DNA of 64,000 nt, taken from Paenibacillus ginsengarvi (GTDB lineage: Bacteria > Bacillota > Bacilli > Paenibacillales > NBRC-103111). The notes under the pieces were generated by a model. That model was not told the origin of the DNA, searched no databases, and saw nothing but the letters and a program-made list of their open reading frames with translations. Below are positions 33,966 through 41,874 of the stretch, in pieces. The stretch spans positions 62,001-126,000 of the forward strand of contig NZ_RBAH01000004.1 of the NCBI RefSeq assembly GCF_003626695.1. Reading direction: 5' to 3'. Positions within the stretch are counted from its first letter, which is position 1. Every line of letters begins with the position of its first letter. The position numbers were made by a program, and so were the translations under genes.

Positions 33966-34439
33966 TCACCCTTTTGCCCGATTCAACGAAATCAAGTAAT
34001 TGTATTTGTCCGCATGCTTCAATTCGTCCCATACGATCCCGTTCACGGTATCTTTGTAAATGCCGGTCGGTAGTCCGAACCAAATTTTTCGATACTTTTC
34101 TACCGCCGCCAGTTCCCCTTGCAAGGCGCGGCTCAGCCCTTCCTCATACGACTGTACCTTCTCGTAACTTTCATCGCTGATCCCTTTAATCTCTTGACCG
34201 GTCATCGCTCTGAACATGTCGCGGAACATCCGGTTATGCCCCCGCTCGTCATTTCGTATCGATTCAATCATCTGCACTTGCTCTTTGGTCGGTGCGAGCC
34301 TAATCAGTTCGTCATAAAACAATTCGTCGTTTCGTTCTCCCTGAACCGCTTCCTTGATCAAGTCCAGCGCCTGCTGCATACTTACCGCCCAAACCGGCAC
34401 AAACTCCATGCGGACCCAGTAAGGCAACAACCAATACAA
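33966..34439 (-). CDS. Ferritin-like domain protein (rubrerythrin-like)
   Basis: The 157-residue protein starts MYWLLPYWVRMEFVPVWAVS and then forms a four-helix bundle. Carboxylate and His ligands expected for a di-iron site appear as GERNDELFYDELI, NDERGHNRMF, LQGELAAVEKYRK and WDELKHADKYN. No rubredoxin Cys pair is present. Such short proteins are common in Paenibacillus and may act in iron or peroxide handling; function here is inferred. AGGAGGAG precedes ATG by ten bases. It ends seven bases before the palindromic operator of the methyltransferase fusion. Confidence 0.78.
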   Translation of the reverse strand: MYWLLPYWVRMEFVPVWAVSMQQALDLIKEAVQGERNDELFYDELIRLAPTKEQVQMIESIRNDERGHNRMFRDMFRAMTGQEIKGISDESYEKVQSYEEGLSRALQGELAAVEKYRKIWFGLPTGIYKDTVNGIVWDELKHADKYNYLISLNRAKG

Positions 34440-34642
34440 AAGAAACTCCTCCTGTCATAGCAGCAATACTTTCATTTGTATGCGCCTATGCCGAAAAGGT
34501 TCGGAAGCGGGCCTGAAGCCGGTATTTGACGAAAGACCGCGCAATCGTCCTTTTCTATAAACGGTACTTGCGCGGAACAAACGCAAACAAGCCGAACGCT
34601 TGGCGTCCGACCTGTCCGATTGTCCCGATTTCCCGGGAAATG

Positions 34643-35359
34643 TCATTTTTTGTTGGTGTGAATGACGAGCTTATAACCGAGACCGCGAATCGAGTCGATT
34701 TGCACCGTCTCCTGATTCATCTCCAGCTTTTTACGCAGCGAGCTGACGTGTACGTCTACGGTGCGCTGGCCGCCGACATAATCAAAGCCCCAAACGACGT
34801 TCATCAGATCGTCTCTCGTAACAACGATTCCCGGCCGCTGAACCAAATAAAGCAGCACCTCGAATTCCTTCGGGCGAAGCTGAATTTGCTCGCCGTTCAG
34901 CACAACCTCGTATTTCTCCGGATAAATTTTCAAATCCGCAGCCTGAATCACTTTACCGGATTCCGGCTCGTCGGCGATGAGCGGCATATCGCTGCCCGAT
35001 CTGCGCAAAACGGCGGATACCCGGGCCAGTAGCTCCGCTACGCCGAATGGCTTCGTAATGTAGTCATCGGCCCCGGCTCTGAGGCCTTGCACGACTTCTT
35101 CCTCCGCATTCCGCGCCGTCAAGATGATGACCGGCGTAAGAACGCCTTTTTGCTTCAGCTTGGCCAGCACTTCGAAACCGTTCATGCCGGGAAGCATAAT
35201 GTCGAGTATGATCAAGTCGAACGATAACTCGAGAGCGGTCTGAAGCCCTGCTCCGCCATGATCGACCAGCGTAGTTTTGTAGCCCTCTTGCGATAAATTA
35301 TAGGACAGCAGACGAGCAAGCGTCGGCTCGTCCTCAATAACGAGTATTTGTTTAGACAT
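34643..35359 (-). CDS. phoP: OmpR-family response regulator, PhoP type
   Basis: The 238-residue protein has a receiver domain with acidic EDEP, phospho-acceptor Asp53 in LIILDIMLPG, the Thr in ILTAR and Lys in ITKPF. A winged-helix domain follows (RPKEFEVLLYLVQRPG, TVDVHVSSLRKKL, IRGLGYKL). Sequence and pairing with the adjacent PhoR-like kinase make PhoP the best call; WalR/YycF is closely related. The frame opens with TTG at 35368; ATG at 35359 gives the usual MSKQILVIEDEP. The 166-bp gap from the kinase gene may hold its own promoter. Confidence 0.85.
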   Translation of the reverse strand: MSKQILVIEDEPTLARLLSYNLSQEGYKTTLVDHGGAGLQTALELSFDLIILDIMLPGMNGFEVLAKLKQKGVLTPVIILTARNAEEEVVQGLRAGADDYITKPFGVAELLARVSAVLRRSGSDMPLIADEPESGKVIQAADLKIYPEKYEVVLNGEQIQLRPKEFEVLLYLVQRPGIVVTRDDLMNVVWGFDYVGGQRTVDVHVSSLRKKLEMNQETVQIDSIRGLGYKLVIHTNKK

Positions 35360-35525
35360 GCATGGCAACCCCCAGCGAACTTTGCAATTTGTTTCGCGCT
35401 ATCCAAGCTTATCACAAGTTTGTAAAGATTGCATAAAGGTTATCGTAATTTTATTGTGTAAGAATATTCCCGTTTGCGTTTTTACCAACCCTCCGCAGTG
35501 TAAAGCTCTCCCTGCGAGAAGGCCG

Positions 35526-37322
35526 CTAGGAATGAATCACAGGCAGCTCCAAAATGAACTTGGAGCCGAGTCCGATGTCGCTTTCCACGCGGATTGAGCC
35601 CTTGTGCAGCTCGACGAGATGCTTGACGATCGACAAACCGAGCCCGGTCCCGCCGGAGCTGCGCGATCTAGCTTTGTCGACGCGGTAAAAACGCTCGAAG
35701 ATGCGAGGCAGGTCTTTTTTCGGAATGCCGATGCCCGTGTCGGATATCGTGATGCGGATTTTATCCTCGCCCCCGTCTCCTGCGGCAGCCACTTCCTCGA
35801 CCTGCACCTTCACCTTCCCGCCTTCCGGCGTATAGTTAATGCCATTGGACAGCAAATTGATCATAATTTGCCGCAGCCGATCCTCGTCCGCCTCCATATA
35901 CAGCTCCGGGTCGACCTGCATGTCCAGGCTGATGTCCTTCTTGACCGCGGACGACTGCATCATATCGAGCGTTTTGCGGACGAAGCTGTTCAGATGGACG
36001 GGGGAGAACAGCAGCGGAACCCGTTTCGACTCCACTTTGGACAGCTCCAGAATGTCGCCGATCAGCCGATTCAGCCGTTCGCTCTCATCATAAATGATCT
36101 GCAAAAACGACTTCGCGATCTCCGGGTCGTTCATCGCACCGGCGAGCAGCGTCTCGGCAAAACCTTTAACCGCCGCTACCGGCGTTTTCAGCTCATGGGA
36201 CACGTTGGCGACGAACTCGCTGCGCACCTTCTCCAGTCGCCGGATCGCCGTAATGTCGTGCAGCACGATGACAAGCCCGAGCCATTCCTCCTCCACGCCC
36301 CGCATCGGCACCAGATTAACCTCTACGATCCGTTCGTCGGGGAAATAAAAGTTGATTTCGTCGCGAATATGCTCTCCCCGGTCGATGCATTCCTTGATGA
36401 GCTGGACTAGCTCGTAAGGCTGCTTGGCGTTGTCATACGGCTTGCCGATCAGCTCGGACGATACATCGCCCAAAATATCTTCAACCGACCGGTTCATGAG
36501 CACGATCCGGCCGTCGCCGTCAATCATGACGACGCCGCTTACCATATTGTCGAGCACGCTGGATAACCGGCTTTCGTTCTCCAGAATGCGGTGCATTTGC
36601 TGCTGGAGGCTGTCCGCCATCGTATTGATCGCCTGGCCGAGCTGACCGACTTCATCGCGGTTGCTTATATAGACCCGCGACTTGTAGTTCATCTTCGTAA
36701 TTTGCCGCGCGACGCGCGTTATTTTCTCGATCGGTCTCGTGAGCTGGTAGGCGATCCGGAAACTGATCAGGCCCGCAATGCAAAAAACAACGAGCAGGCC
36801 GCCGAGCAAGCCCAGCCAAATGTGGCGAATCGTGCTTTCGATCTCTCCGAGTCCCATCGACAGGCGCAAGTAGCCTACAACATCGGAGCCGCTTCGTACC
36901 GCCATGGCCACATAAAGCATATTGCCTCCGGTCGAGTCGCTGAACCGCTTCGAATATCCGACACCGTTTTCCATCGCTTCCCGAACTTCCTGACGGGCGG
37001 CATGATTGTCCATACGCTGCGGGTCCAGATCGGAGTCGCCGAGAACGGTTCCGTCCGCCGCGATAAAAGTCACCCTCGCGCCGGCTGATTGCTTGAGATA
37101 TTCCGCTCTCTCGGTAAAAAAGAGGCTGTTGCGGTTTTCGTACTGCTTCGCGTTCTCCGGCATCGTCGCGAGAATGATCTGGATTTCCCGCTTCATGCTG
37201 TCCTGAAGCGCGCCCAGATGGGAACGCTCCAGCATAACGGCCACAAAAACGCCGGCGCACAGGACCGAACAGCCGATCAGCGCGATCATCAGCAGCGCCA
37301 GCCGCGTCCGAAACTTGTTCAT
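35526..37322 (-). CDS. phoR: Sensor histidine kinase, PhoR/PnpS type
   Basis: About 598 residues: TM1 (about 8-30), an extracellular single-Cache-like domain (35-165), TM2 (about 170-195), HAMP (196-250), PAS (about 255-365), HisKA with SHELKTP (His near 376) and HATPase with NLLSNGINYTP, DTGIGIP and GGTGLGLSIVK. This is the domain order of PhoR, PnpS and WalK; nearness of a PhoP-like regulator and of the pst operon favours PhoR. AAGGAG is 14 bases before ATG at 37322, and a GTG at 37337 is too close to it. It precedes the regulator gene, the reverse of Bacillus subtilis. Confidence 0.85.
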   Translation of the reverse strand: MNKFRTRLALLMIALIGCSVLCAGVFVAVMLERSHLGALQDSMKREIQIILATMPENAKQYENRNSLFFTERAEYLKQSAGARVTFIAADGTVLGDSDLDPQRMDNHAARQEVREAMENGVGYSKRFSDSTGGNMLYVAMAVRSGSDVVGYLRLSMGLGEIESTIRHIWLGLLGGLLVVFCIAGLISFRIAYQLTRPIEKITRVARQITKMNYKSRVYISNRDEVGQLGQAINTMADSLQQQMHRILENESRLSSVLDNMVSGVVMIDGDGRIVLMNRSVEDILGDVSSELIGKPYDNAKQPYELVQLIKECIDRGEHIRDEINFYFPDERIVEVNLVPMRGVEEEWLGLVIVLHDITAIRRLEKVRSEFVANVSHELKTPVAAVKGFAETLLAGAMNDPEIAKSFLQIIYDESERLNRLIGDILELSKVESKRVPLLFSPVHLNSFVRKTLDMMQSSAVKKDISLDMQVDPELYMEADEDRLRQIMINLLSNGINYTPEGGKVKVQVEEVAAAGDGGEDKIRITISDTGIGIPKKDLPRIFERFYRVDKARSRSSGGTGLGLSIVKHLVELHKGSIRVESDIGLGSKFILELPVIHS

Positions 37323-37370
37323 GGAACAACCGTCCACTCCTTCACATGGGGCCTTATAAACACGATCGGT

Positions 37371-37399
37371 ATTATATAGTTTGGACCAGCGTCCCCAAA
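37371..37399 (-). promoter_or_regulatory. Candidate sigma-A promoter of phoR
   Basis: TATAAT (37376-37371) is a perfect -10 on the minus strand; TTTGGG (37399-37394), 17 bases upstream, is a weak -35. The start codon lies about 49 bases downstream of the -10. Confidence 0.5.
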
Positions 37400-37508
37400 A
37401 ACACCCGAATGGAGCTTCGCTTCACTTTTAGGGGTGAATCGGGGGCTCCCCCAAAAGTATTTGGACTACGCTGCGAAGGCAGACTCCACTTTTGGGGGTG
37501 AATTGGGG
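37380..37508. repeat. Imperfect duplicated intergenic element
   Basis: TTTGGAC(C/T)A occurs at 37380-37388 and 37460-37468. Each is followed by TTCACTTTTAGGGGTGAAT (37421-37439) or TCCACTTTTGGGGGTGAAT (37485-37503) and a G-run. GGGGGCTCCCCC at 37441-37452 forms a small palindrome between them. The block lies between phoR and the BASS transporter gene; no gene is visible in it. Confidence 0.5.
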
Positions 37509-37510
37509 TA

Positions 37511-38497
37511 TCACTGCGTTATCGTACTCCCGGCCGTCCGCTTTTGCCAGTAAAGTTTTTGTAAACGATGCTGCAGCGTCGCCATCGGCTGCTGGATCAG
37601 AATGCCCATAACGACGGGGACGGCGGCAGCGGGATCAAAATATTGCAAGGCAATGACGATACCGAGCGAAATATTGCGCATGCCGGAACTGTACGTGATC
37701 GCGACGCTCACATCGCGACTTCGGAACGGCAGAGCACCGAACATGCCGAGCACATAGCAAAATGCCACAAAAACGAGTACGATCGGCACAAGCCGGAGCA
37801 GTTCCCCCTTCATCTCGAACACATGCGGCGCGATCGCGGCGGCGTTAATCAAAATAACGCCGACGAACGCGAGCTTCGAGGTCGGGGCCGTATAGTTCGC
37901 CGACCAAGGCTTCGCCCGTCCGCGCGTCAGCGCGTTTACCGTTACGCCCAGCACGGTCGGGATGAAAATAATAATAAGCAAATCTTTCATGACGGCCAGA
38001 TGGTTAAAATGAATATCGGCGCCGAACAGCAGGTCGATCACAAACGGAACGACGAACGGACTGATGAGCGAATCGATAACGATCATGGACAGCACGAGCG
38101 GTACGTTGCCGCCCGTCAGCTCGACCCAAATGACGGAGGAGACGCCGAGCGGGATCACCGCGAACAAGACGAGCCCGACGATATACGGCGAGCCGGCCCC
38201 GAACAGCAGCGTCCCGGCTCCGTACGCGACTAGCGGCGCTATGACGTGCACGAGCACGAGCGTCATCAAGATCGGCAGCGGCATCCGCAGAGCGGCACGC
38301 ACTTGGCTCGGGCTGCAGCCGAGCGCCATCACGAACGTCAAATAAGCGAATAGATACGGGACGAGCGCCGTACCGTTCTCGAACCATTTGTAAAAGAAAA
38401 ACCCGAGTATCATCGATACCGGGATAATAACGAACATTTTCGCCTCGAACCAATTGTTGAAGCGGATGCCGAACGGCTTCTCTCTTATCGTTTCCAT
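37511..38497 (-). CDS. Bile acid:sodium symporter (BASS) family transporter
   Basis: The 328-residue protein has about ten membrane helices, with MALGCSPSQVRAALR, LGVSSVIWVELTGGNVPLVLS and ITYSSGMRNISLGIVIAL, the polar broken helices that bind sodium and solute in this superfamily. Known members move bile acids, pantoate, pyruvate or 2-keto acids; the arsenite exporter ACR3 is a cousin but its Cys motif is absent. It starts 29 bp after the fumarase stop on the same strand and likely shares its transcript, so a C4 or keto acid is a reasonable but unproven substrate. The ribosome site is weak, which also fits coupling. Confidence 0.82.
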   Translation of the reverse strand: METIREKPFGIRFNNWFEAKMFVIIPVSMILGFFFYKWFENGTALVPYLFAYLTFVMALGCSPSQVRAALRMPLPILMTLVLVHVIAPLVAYGAGTLLFGAGSPYIVGLVLFAVIPLGVSSVIWVELTGGNVPLVLSMIVIDSLISPFVVPFVIDLLFGADIHFNHLAVMKDLLIIIFIPTVLGVTVNALTRGRAKPWSANYTAPTSKLAFVGVILINAAAIAPHVFEMKGELLRLVPIVLVFVAFCYVLGMFGALPFRSRDVSVAITYSSGMRNISLGIVIALQYFDPAAAVPVVMGILIQQPMATLQHRLQKLYWQKRTAGSTITQ

Positions 38498-38526
38498 AAC
38501 TTCGGTTTCATTCCCGTCCTATGGGC

Positions 38527-40059
38527 TTATTTGAATACCGGCTGCTTGAACTCGGCCAGCTTCTCCAGCGAGCTTTTGTCGACCTCGGCGTGCAGGCTGT
38601 TGCCGTGCGAATCCATTGTTACGATCGCCGCGAACCCTTCCACCTGCAAATGCCACATCGCTTCCGGAACGCCGAACTCCATAAAATGAACGCTGTCCAC
38701 CTTCTTGATGCACTCTGCATAATATTGTGCAGCGCCGCCGATGGCGTTCAAGTACACGCCGCCATGCTCCTGAAGCGCGGCGAGCGTCTTCGGCCCCATA
38801 CCGCCTTTGCCGATAACTGCGCGAAGTCCGAACTTTTTCAAAATATCGCCCTGGTACGGCTCCTCGCGAATGCTTGTCGTCGGCCCGGCGGCGCGCACAT
38901 GCCACTCTCCGCTCTCGTCCTTCGACATAACCGGTCCGCAGTGGTAAATGACATGACCGTTCAAATCGATCGGCGCATCGTGATCCATCAAATATTTGTG
39001 CAGCGCGTCACGGCCGGTATGCATCGCCCCGTTGATGACGACTACATCGCCCACGCGAAGCTCGCGGATCTGCTCTTCCGTAATCGGCGCTTGCAGCACG
39101 AATTCGCGTCGTCCTTCCGAAGCGTTCTCGCGTTGGCCAGGCTCGGCCATTGCCACATTACTGCCGCCTTCGTACACCCAATCCTTGATTTCGCCCGTTG
39201 CCGCGTCGAGCACAACGCCTTGACGGCGGAACGCCCAGCAGTTATAGGCGACCGAGACGAAAAAGCTCGCCGGCAGACGGTCCATGACGCCGGCCTTGCA
39301 GCCGAGCAGCGTTACTTGGCCGCCGAAGCCCATCGTACCGATGCCGAGCTTATTCGCGTTCGCCATTACGTAGTCTTCAAGCTTCGCCAGCTCAGGATTC
39401 GCGTTAACGTCGTCCACGCCGCGAAGCAGCTGATGCTTGGCGAGCTCGTAGCCGGTCGTGCGGTCGCCGCCGATGCCGACGCCGATAAAGCCCGCGCTGC
39501 AGCCTTGACCTTGCGCCTGATAGATCGCATGCATGACGCATTTGCGGATGCCGTCCAGATCGCGGCCGGCTTTGCCGACGCCTTCCAGCTCCGCGGGCAA
39601 GCTGTATTGAATGTTTTTATTTTCGCAGCCGCCGCCCTTCAGAATGAGCCGCACGTCAATGTGGTCCTTCTCCCACTGTTCGAAGTGGATGACCGGAACG
39701 CCGGGACCGATATTGTCGCCGCTGTTCGCGCCGGTCAGCGAATCGACCGAGTTCGGGCGCAGCTTGCTGTTTTTCGTTGCCAGCCGCACCGCCTCGATAA
39801 TGTCCTTCTTCATCTCGATCTGGTTCGCTCCGACCGGACAATGCACGAAAAAGGTCGGCATTCCGGTATCCTGGCATATCGGAGAAACGTTGCATTCCGC
39901 CATCGTGATGTTCTCGGAAATCGTCGAAAGCGACAGCGCCGCGCGCGTGCCTTCGTCTTCATGCTCCTGAGCGCGCTGAATGGCCCGGCGCACGTCCGCG
40001 GGCAAGTTGGTCGACGTTTCTACGATAAGTTTGTACATGCTTTCCTGGAACTGCTTCAT
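38527..40059 (-). CDS. Class I (iron-sulfur) fumarate hydratase
   Basis: The 510-residue protein fuses the alpha and beta parts of class I fumarase. PICQDTGMPTFFV, KGGGCENKN and QGQGCSAGFIGVGIGGDR carry the three cluster Cys; the last iron binds substrate. The second part has HTGRDALHKYL, HCGPVMSKD, GPTTSIREEPYQ and VIGKGGMGPKTL. It interconverts fumarate and malate in the TCA cycle. Related L(+)-tartrate dehydratase and mesaconase share the fold. ATG at 40059 starts the conserved part; AAAGGAG is 12 bases upstream. It is followed by the BASS transporter gene. Confidence 0.93.
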   Translation of the reverse strand: MKQFQESMYKLIVETSTNLPADVRRAIQRAQEHEDEGTRAALSLSTISENITMAECNVSPICQDTGMPTFFVHCPVGANQIEMKKDIIEAVRLATKNSKLRPNSVDSLTGANSGDNIGPGVPVIHFEQWEKDHIDVRLILKGGGCENKNIQYSLPAELEGVGKAGRDLDGIRKCVMHAIYQAQGQGCSAGFIGVGIGGDRTTGYELAKHQLLRGVDDVNANPELAKLEDYVMANANKLGIGTMGFGGQVTLLGCKAGVMDRLPASFFVSVAYNCWAFRRQGVVLDAATGEIKDWVYEGGSNVAMAEPGQRENASEGRREFVLQAPITEEQIRELRVGDVVVINGAMHTGRDALHKYLMDHDAPIDLNGHVIYHCGPVMSKDESGEWHVRAAGPTTSIREEPYQGDILKKFGLRAVIGKGGMGPKTLAALQEHGGVYLNAIGGAAQYYAECIKKVDSVHFMEFGVPEAMWHLQVEGFAAIVTMDSHGNSLHAEVDKSSLEKLAEFKQPVFK

Positions 40060-40297
40060 GCTCTGGGAATGCTCCTTTCGGGCGTAAAAACTAGAATGAA
40101 TTCTCTTCATTCGATCATACCACTTTAGAATTATTTTTGACAACGACCGGGAAGGATTTCTGTGAGCATTTGTCGAATTCGTGTAGGCTGTGGCCGAGAA
40201 ACGCCATATCGCTATTCCTGTTGTATAATATAGAAAAGCTTCGGAACTTTAACGATAAAAAAAGGGACGCCCTCGTCCCGGCAAGGAGCGGCAAACG

Positions 40298-41158
40298 ATG
40301 AAAAAATCTACGATAACGGCCCTGCTCTTGCTCCTGATCGGGATCACGCTGCTGCTGCCGTCCTTGAACGCTACGCGCGGCGGCGCCTATTACTCCGACC
40401 AGGTAGCGGTCCTTATGTATCATCATATCCATGATACCGACGAGAGCTCCTCGACGATCACCTCTGCCCTGTTCGAGCAGCAGCTTACGTATATGCGCGA
40501 CAAAGGTTATCAGTTTATTTCGCTCGCTGAGTTCGAAAACTTCATGAAGGGCGGCGCCGTGCCGGACAACGCCGTGTTCGTCACCTTTGACGACGGCTAC
40601 GAAAGCTTTTACAGCCATGCCTACCCGATTCTGGGTAAGTTTGGCGTGCCCGCCACCGTGTTCGTCATTACCGACAAGCAGGACAATCCGCAGGAGTACC
40701 AGCCGCCGTATATGACCCCCGTCCAGGTTTGGGAGATGACGTCGGCCCGGCCCGGCATCATCAGCGCGCAGTGCCATACGCATGGCATGCATAACGATCC
40801 GGTCACTCCGTATATGACGCACAGACTCGTAATCGACGGCGCCAAGGAGACGGAGGAGCAGTACCGCAGCCGTATCGCCGCGGATACAGCTGCATGTATC
40901 GAACGAATGACCCCGCTCGGGCCGGAGCCTATCAATGCGCTCGCTTATCCGTATGGCGTATACGATCGCACCTCGGCAGAGCTACTGAAGGAAGCGGGCA
41001 TCGACTTCGCCTTCACGATCGTGCCGGAAATGGCCACCAGAAGCCGCAATCCGCTGCAAATTCCGCGCATTAACGCCGGAAGCCCGAACATATCGCCGGA
41101 GCGGCTGCATCAGACGATACTGCGCCGCATCGTGGCGAATCCGAAAGCTGCTTCCTAA
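40298..41158 (+). CDS. Polysaccharide deacetylase (NodB domain), membrane-anchored or secreted
   Basis: The 286-residue protein has an N-terminal hydrophobic segment (about 7-25) acting as signal or anchor. VAVLMYHHIHD opens the catalytic domain; TFDDGYESFY gives the catalytic base and metal Asp, and CHTHGMHN the metal His pair. ALAYPYGVYD and FAFTIVPEMATRSRNPLQIPRI complete the carbohydrate esterase 4 pattern. It probably removes N-acetyl groups from peptidoglycan or poly-N-acetylglucosamine outside the cell. AAGGAG precedes ATG. The nucleotidase gene follows by 16 bp. Confidence 0.9.
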   Translation: MKKSTITALLLLLIGITLLLPSLNATRGGAYYSDQVAVLMYHHIHDTDESSSTITSALFEQQLTYMRDKGYQFISLAEFENFMKGGAVPDNAVFVTFDDGYESFYSHAYPILGKFGVPATVFVITDKQDNPQEYQPPYMTPVQVWEMTSARPGIISAQCHTHGMHNDPVTPYMTHRLVIDGAKETEEQYRSRIAADTAACIERMTPLGPEPINALAYPYGVYDRTSAELLKEAGIDFAFTIVPEMATRSRNPLQIPRINAGSPNISPERLHQTILRRIVANPKAAS

Positions 41159-41174
41159 AAGAGGTGATCCGTTC

Positions 41175-41768
41175 ATGGACAGTCATTTGTTCGCTTACTT
41201 GTACCGGCTAAGATATATCGAGCGCTGGAGTCTGATGCGCAACGTGGTCCGGGAGAACGTCGCCGAGCATTCGTTCCACGTCTGCCTGCTTACCCATGCG
41301 CTGTGCACGATTGCCAACACCGTGTACCAGAAAAATGTGCCGACGGAGTCGATCGTAACCGAAGCGCTGTTCCACGATGCAACCGAAGTGATCACCGGCG
41401 ACATCCCGACCCCGGTCAAGCATCATAATCCGAACATCCTGCGCAACTTCCGCGAGATCGAGCAGCTTGCCGCCGAGCGCCTTGTCGGCATGGTGCCGGA
41501 TCATTTGCAGCCGGTATACCGCCCGCTGATCGAAGCGAAGAAGTCGAACCCCGAGCACGCACGTTATATCAAAGCGGCCGATCTGCTGGACGCCTACTTG
41601 AAGTGCGTCTCCGAGCTGTCGGCGGGCAACCGGGAATTCGCCGTCGCCAAAAAGCAGATCGAACAGTCGATCGAAAAGCTCGACATGCCGGAAATCCGCT
41701 ATTTTTTGCAGCACTTTGCCCCGAGTCTCGAAAAAACGCTGGATGAACTGAACGGAGACGAAGCTTAA
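41175..41768 (+). CDS. HD-domain 5'-deoxynucleotidase, YfbR type
   Basis: The 197-residue protein has the HD-domain metal ligands ENVAEHSFHVC, EALFHDATEVITGD and a later KAADLLDAYLKC Asp. The opening HLFAYLYRLRYIERWSLMRN is the YfbR signature. YfbR hydrolyses 5'-deoxynucleoside monophosphates, trimming dNMP pools. AGGTG lies nine bases before ATG. It follows the deacetylase by 16 bp and presumably shares its transcript, though the two functions are unrelated. Confidence 0.93.
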   Translation: MDSHLFAYLYRLRYIERWSLMRNVVRENVAEHSFHVCLLTHALCTIANTVYQKNVPTESIVTEALFHDATEVITGDIPTPVKHHNPNILRNFREIEQLAAERLVGMVPDHLQPVYRPLIEAKKSNPEHARYIKAADLLDAYLKCVSELSAGNREFAVAKKQIEQSIEKLDMPEIRYFLQHFAPSLEKTLDELNGDEA

Positions 41769-41782
41769 GAGACGCGGAAAAG

Positions 41783-41873
41783 AAAAAAACGGCCGGTTTG
41801 GCGGTATGAAGCGATAGACGCTCCCATGCCGCATAAATCGCCGCCCTTCATCAGCCGTTCCGCCGGGACCGGC
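41783..41873 (-). terminator. Terminator-like structure after the first solute-binding protein
   Basis: GCCGGT (41792-41797) pairs with ACCGGC (41868-41873), GGCGG with CCGCC and TATGAAG with CTTCAT inside, followed on the minus strand by TTTTTTTCTTTT. The loop is long, so the fold is uncertain. Confidence 0.5.
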
Positions 41874-41874
41874 T

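Noticed and set aside
37511..38497. Arsenite efflux (ACR3) assignment of the BASS-family transporter
   Set aside because: The ACR3 Cys motif is absent and there is no ars regulator or reductase nearby.
38521..40128. Plus-strand frame of 535 codons opposite the fumarase gene
   Set aside because: It mirrors the whole fumarase reading frame, is rich in Arg, His and Gln, has no ribosome site and matches no motif; GC-rich codon use explains it.
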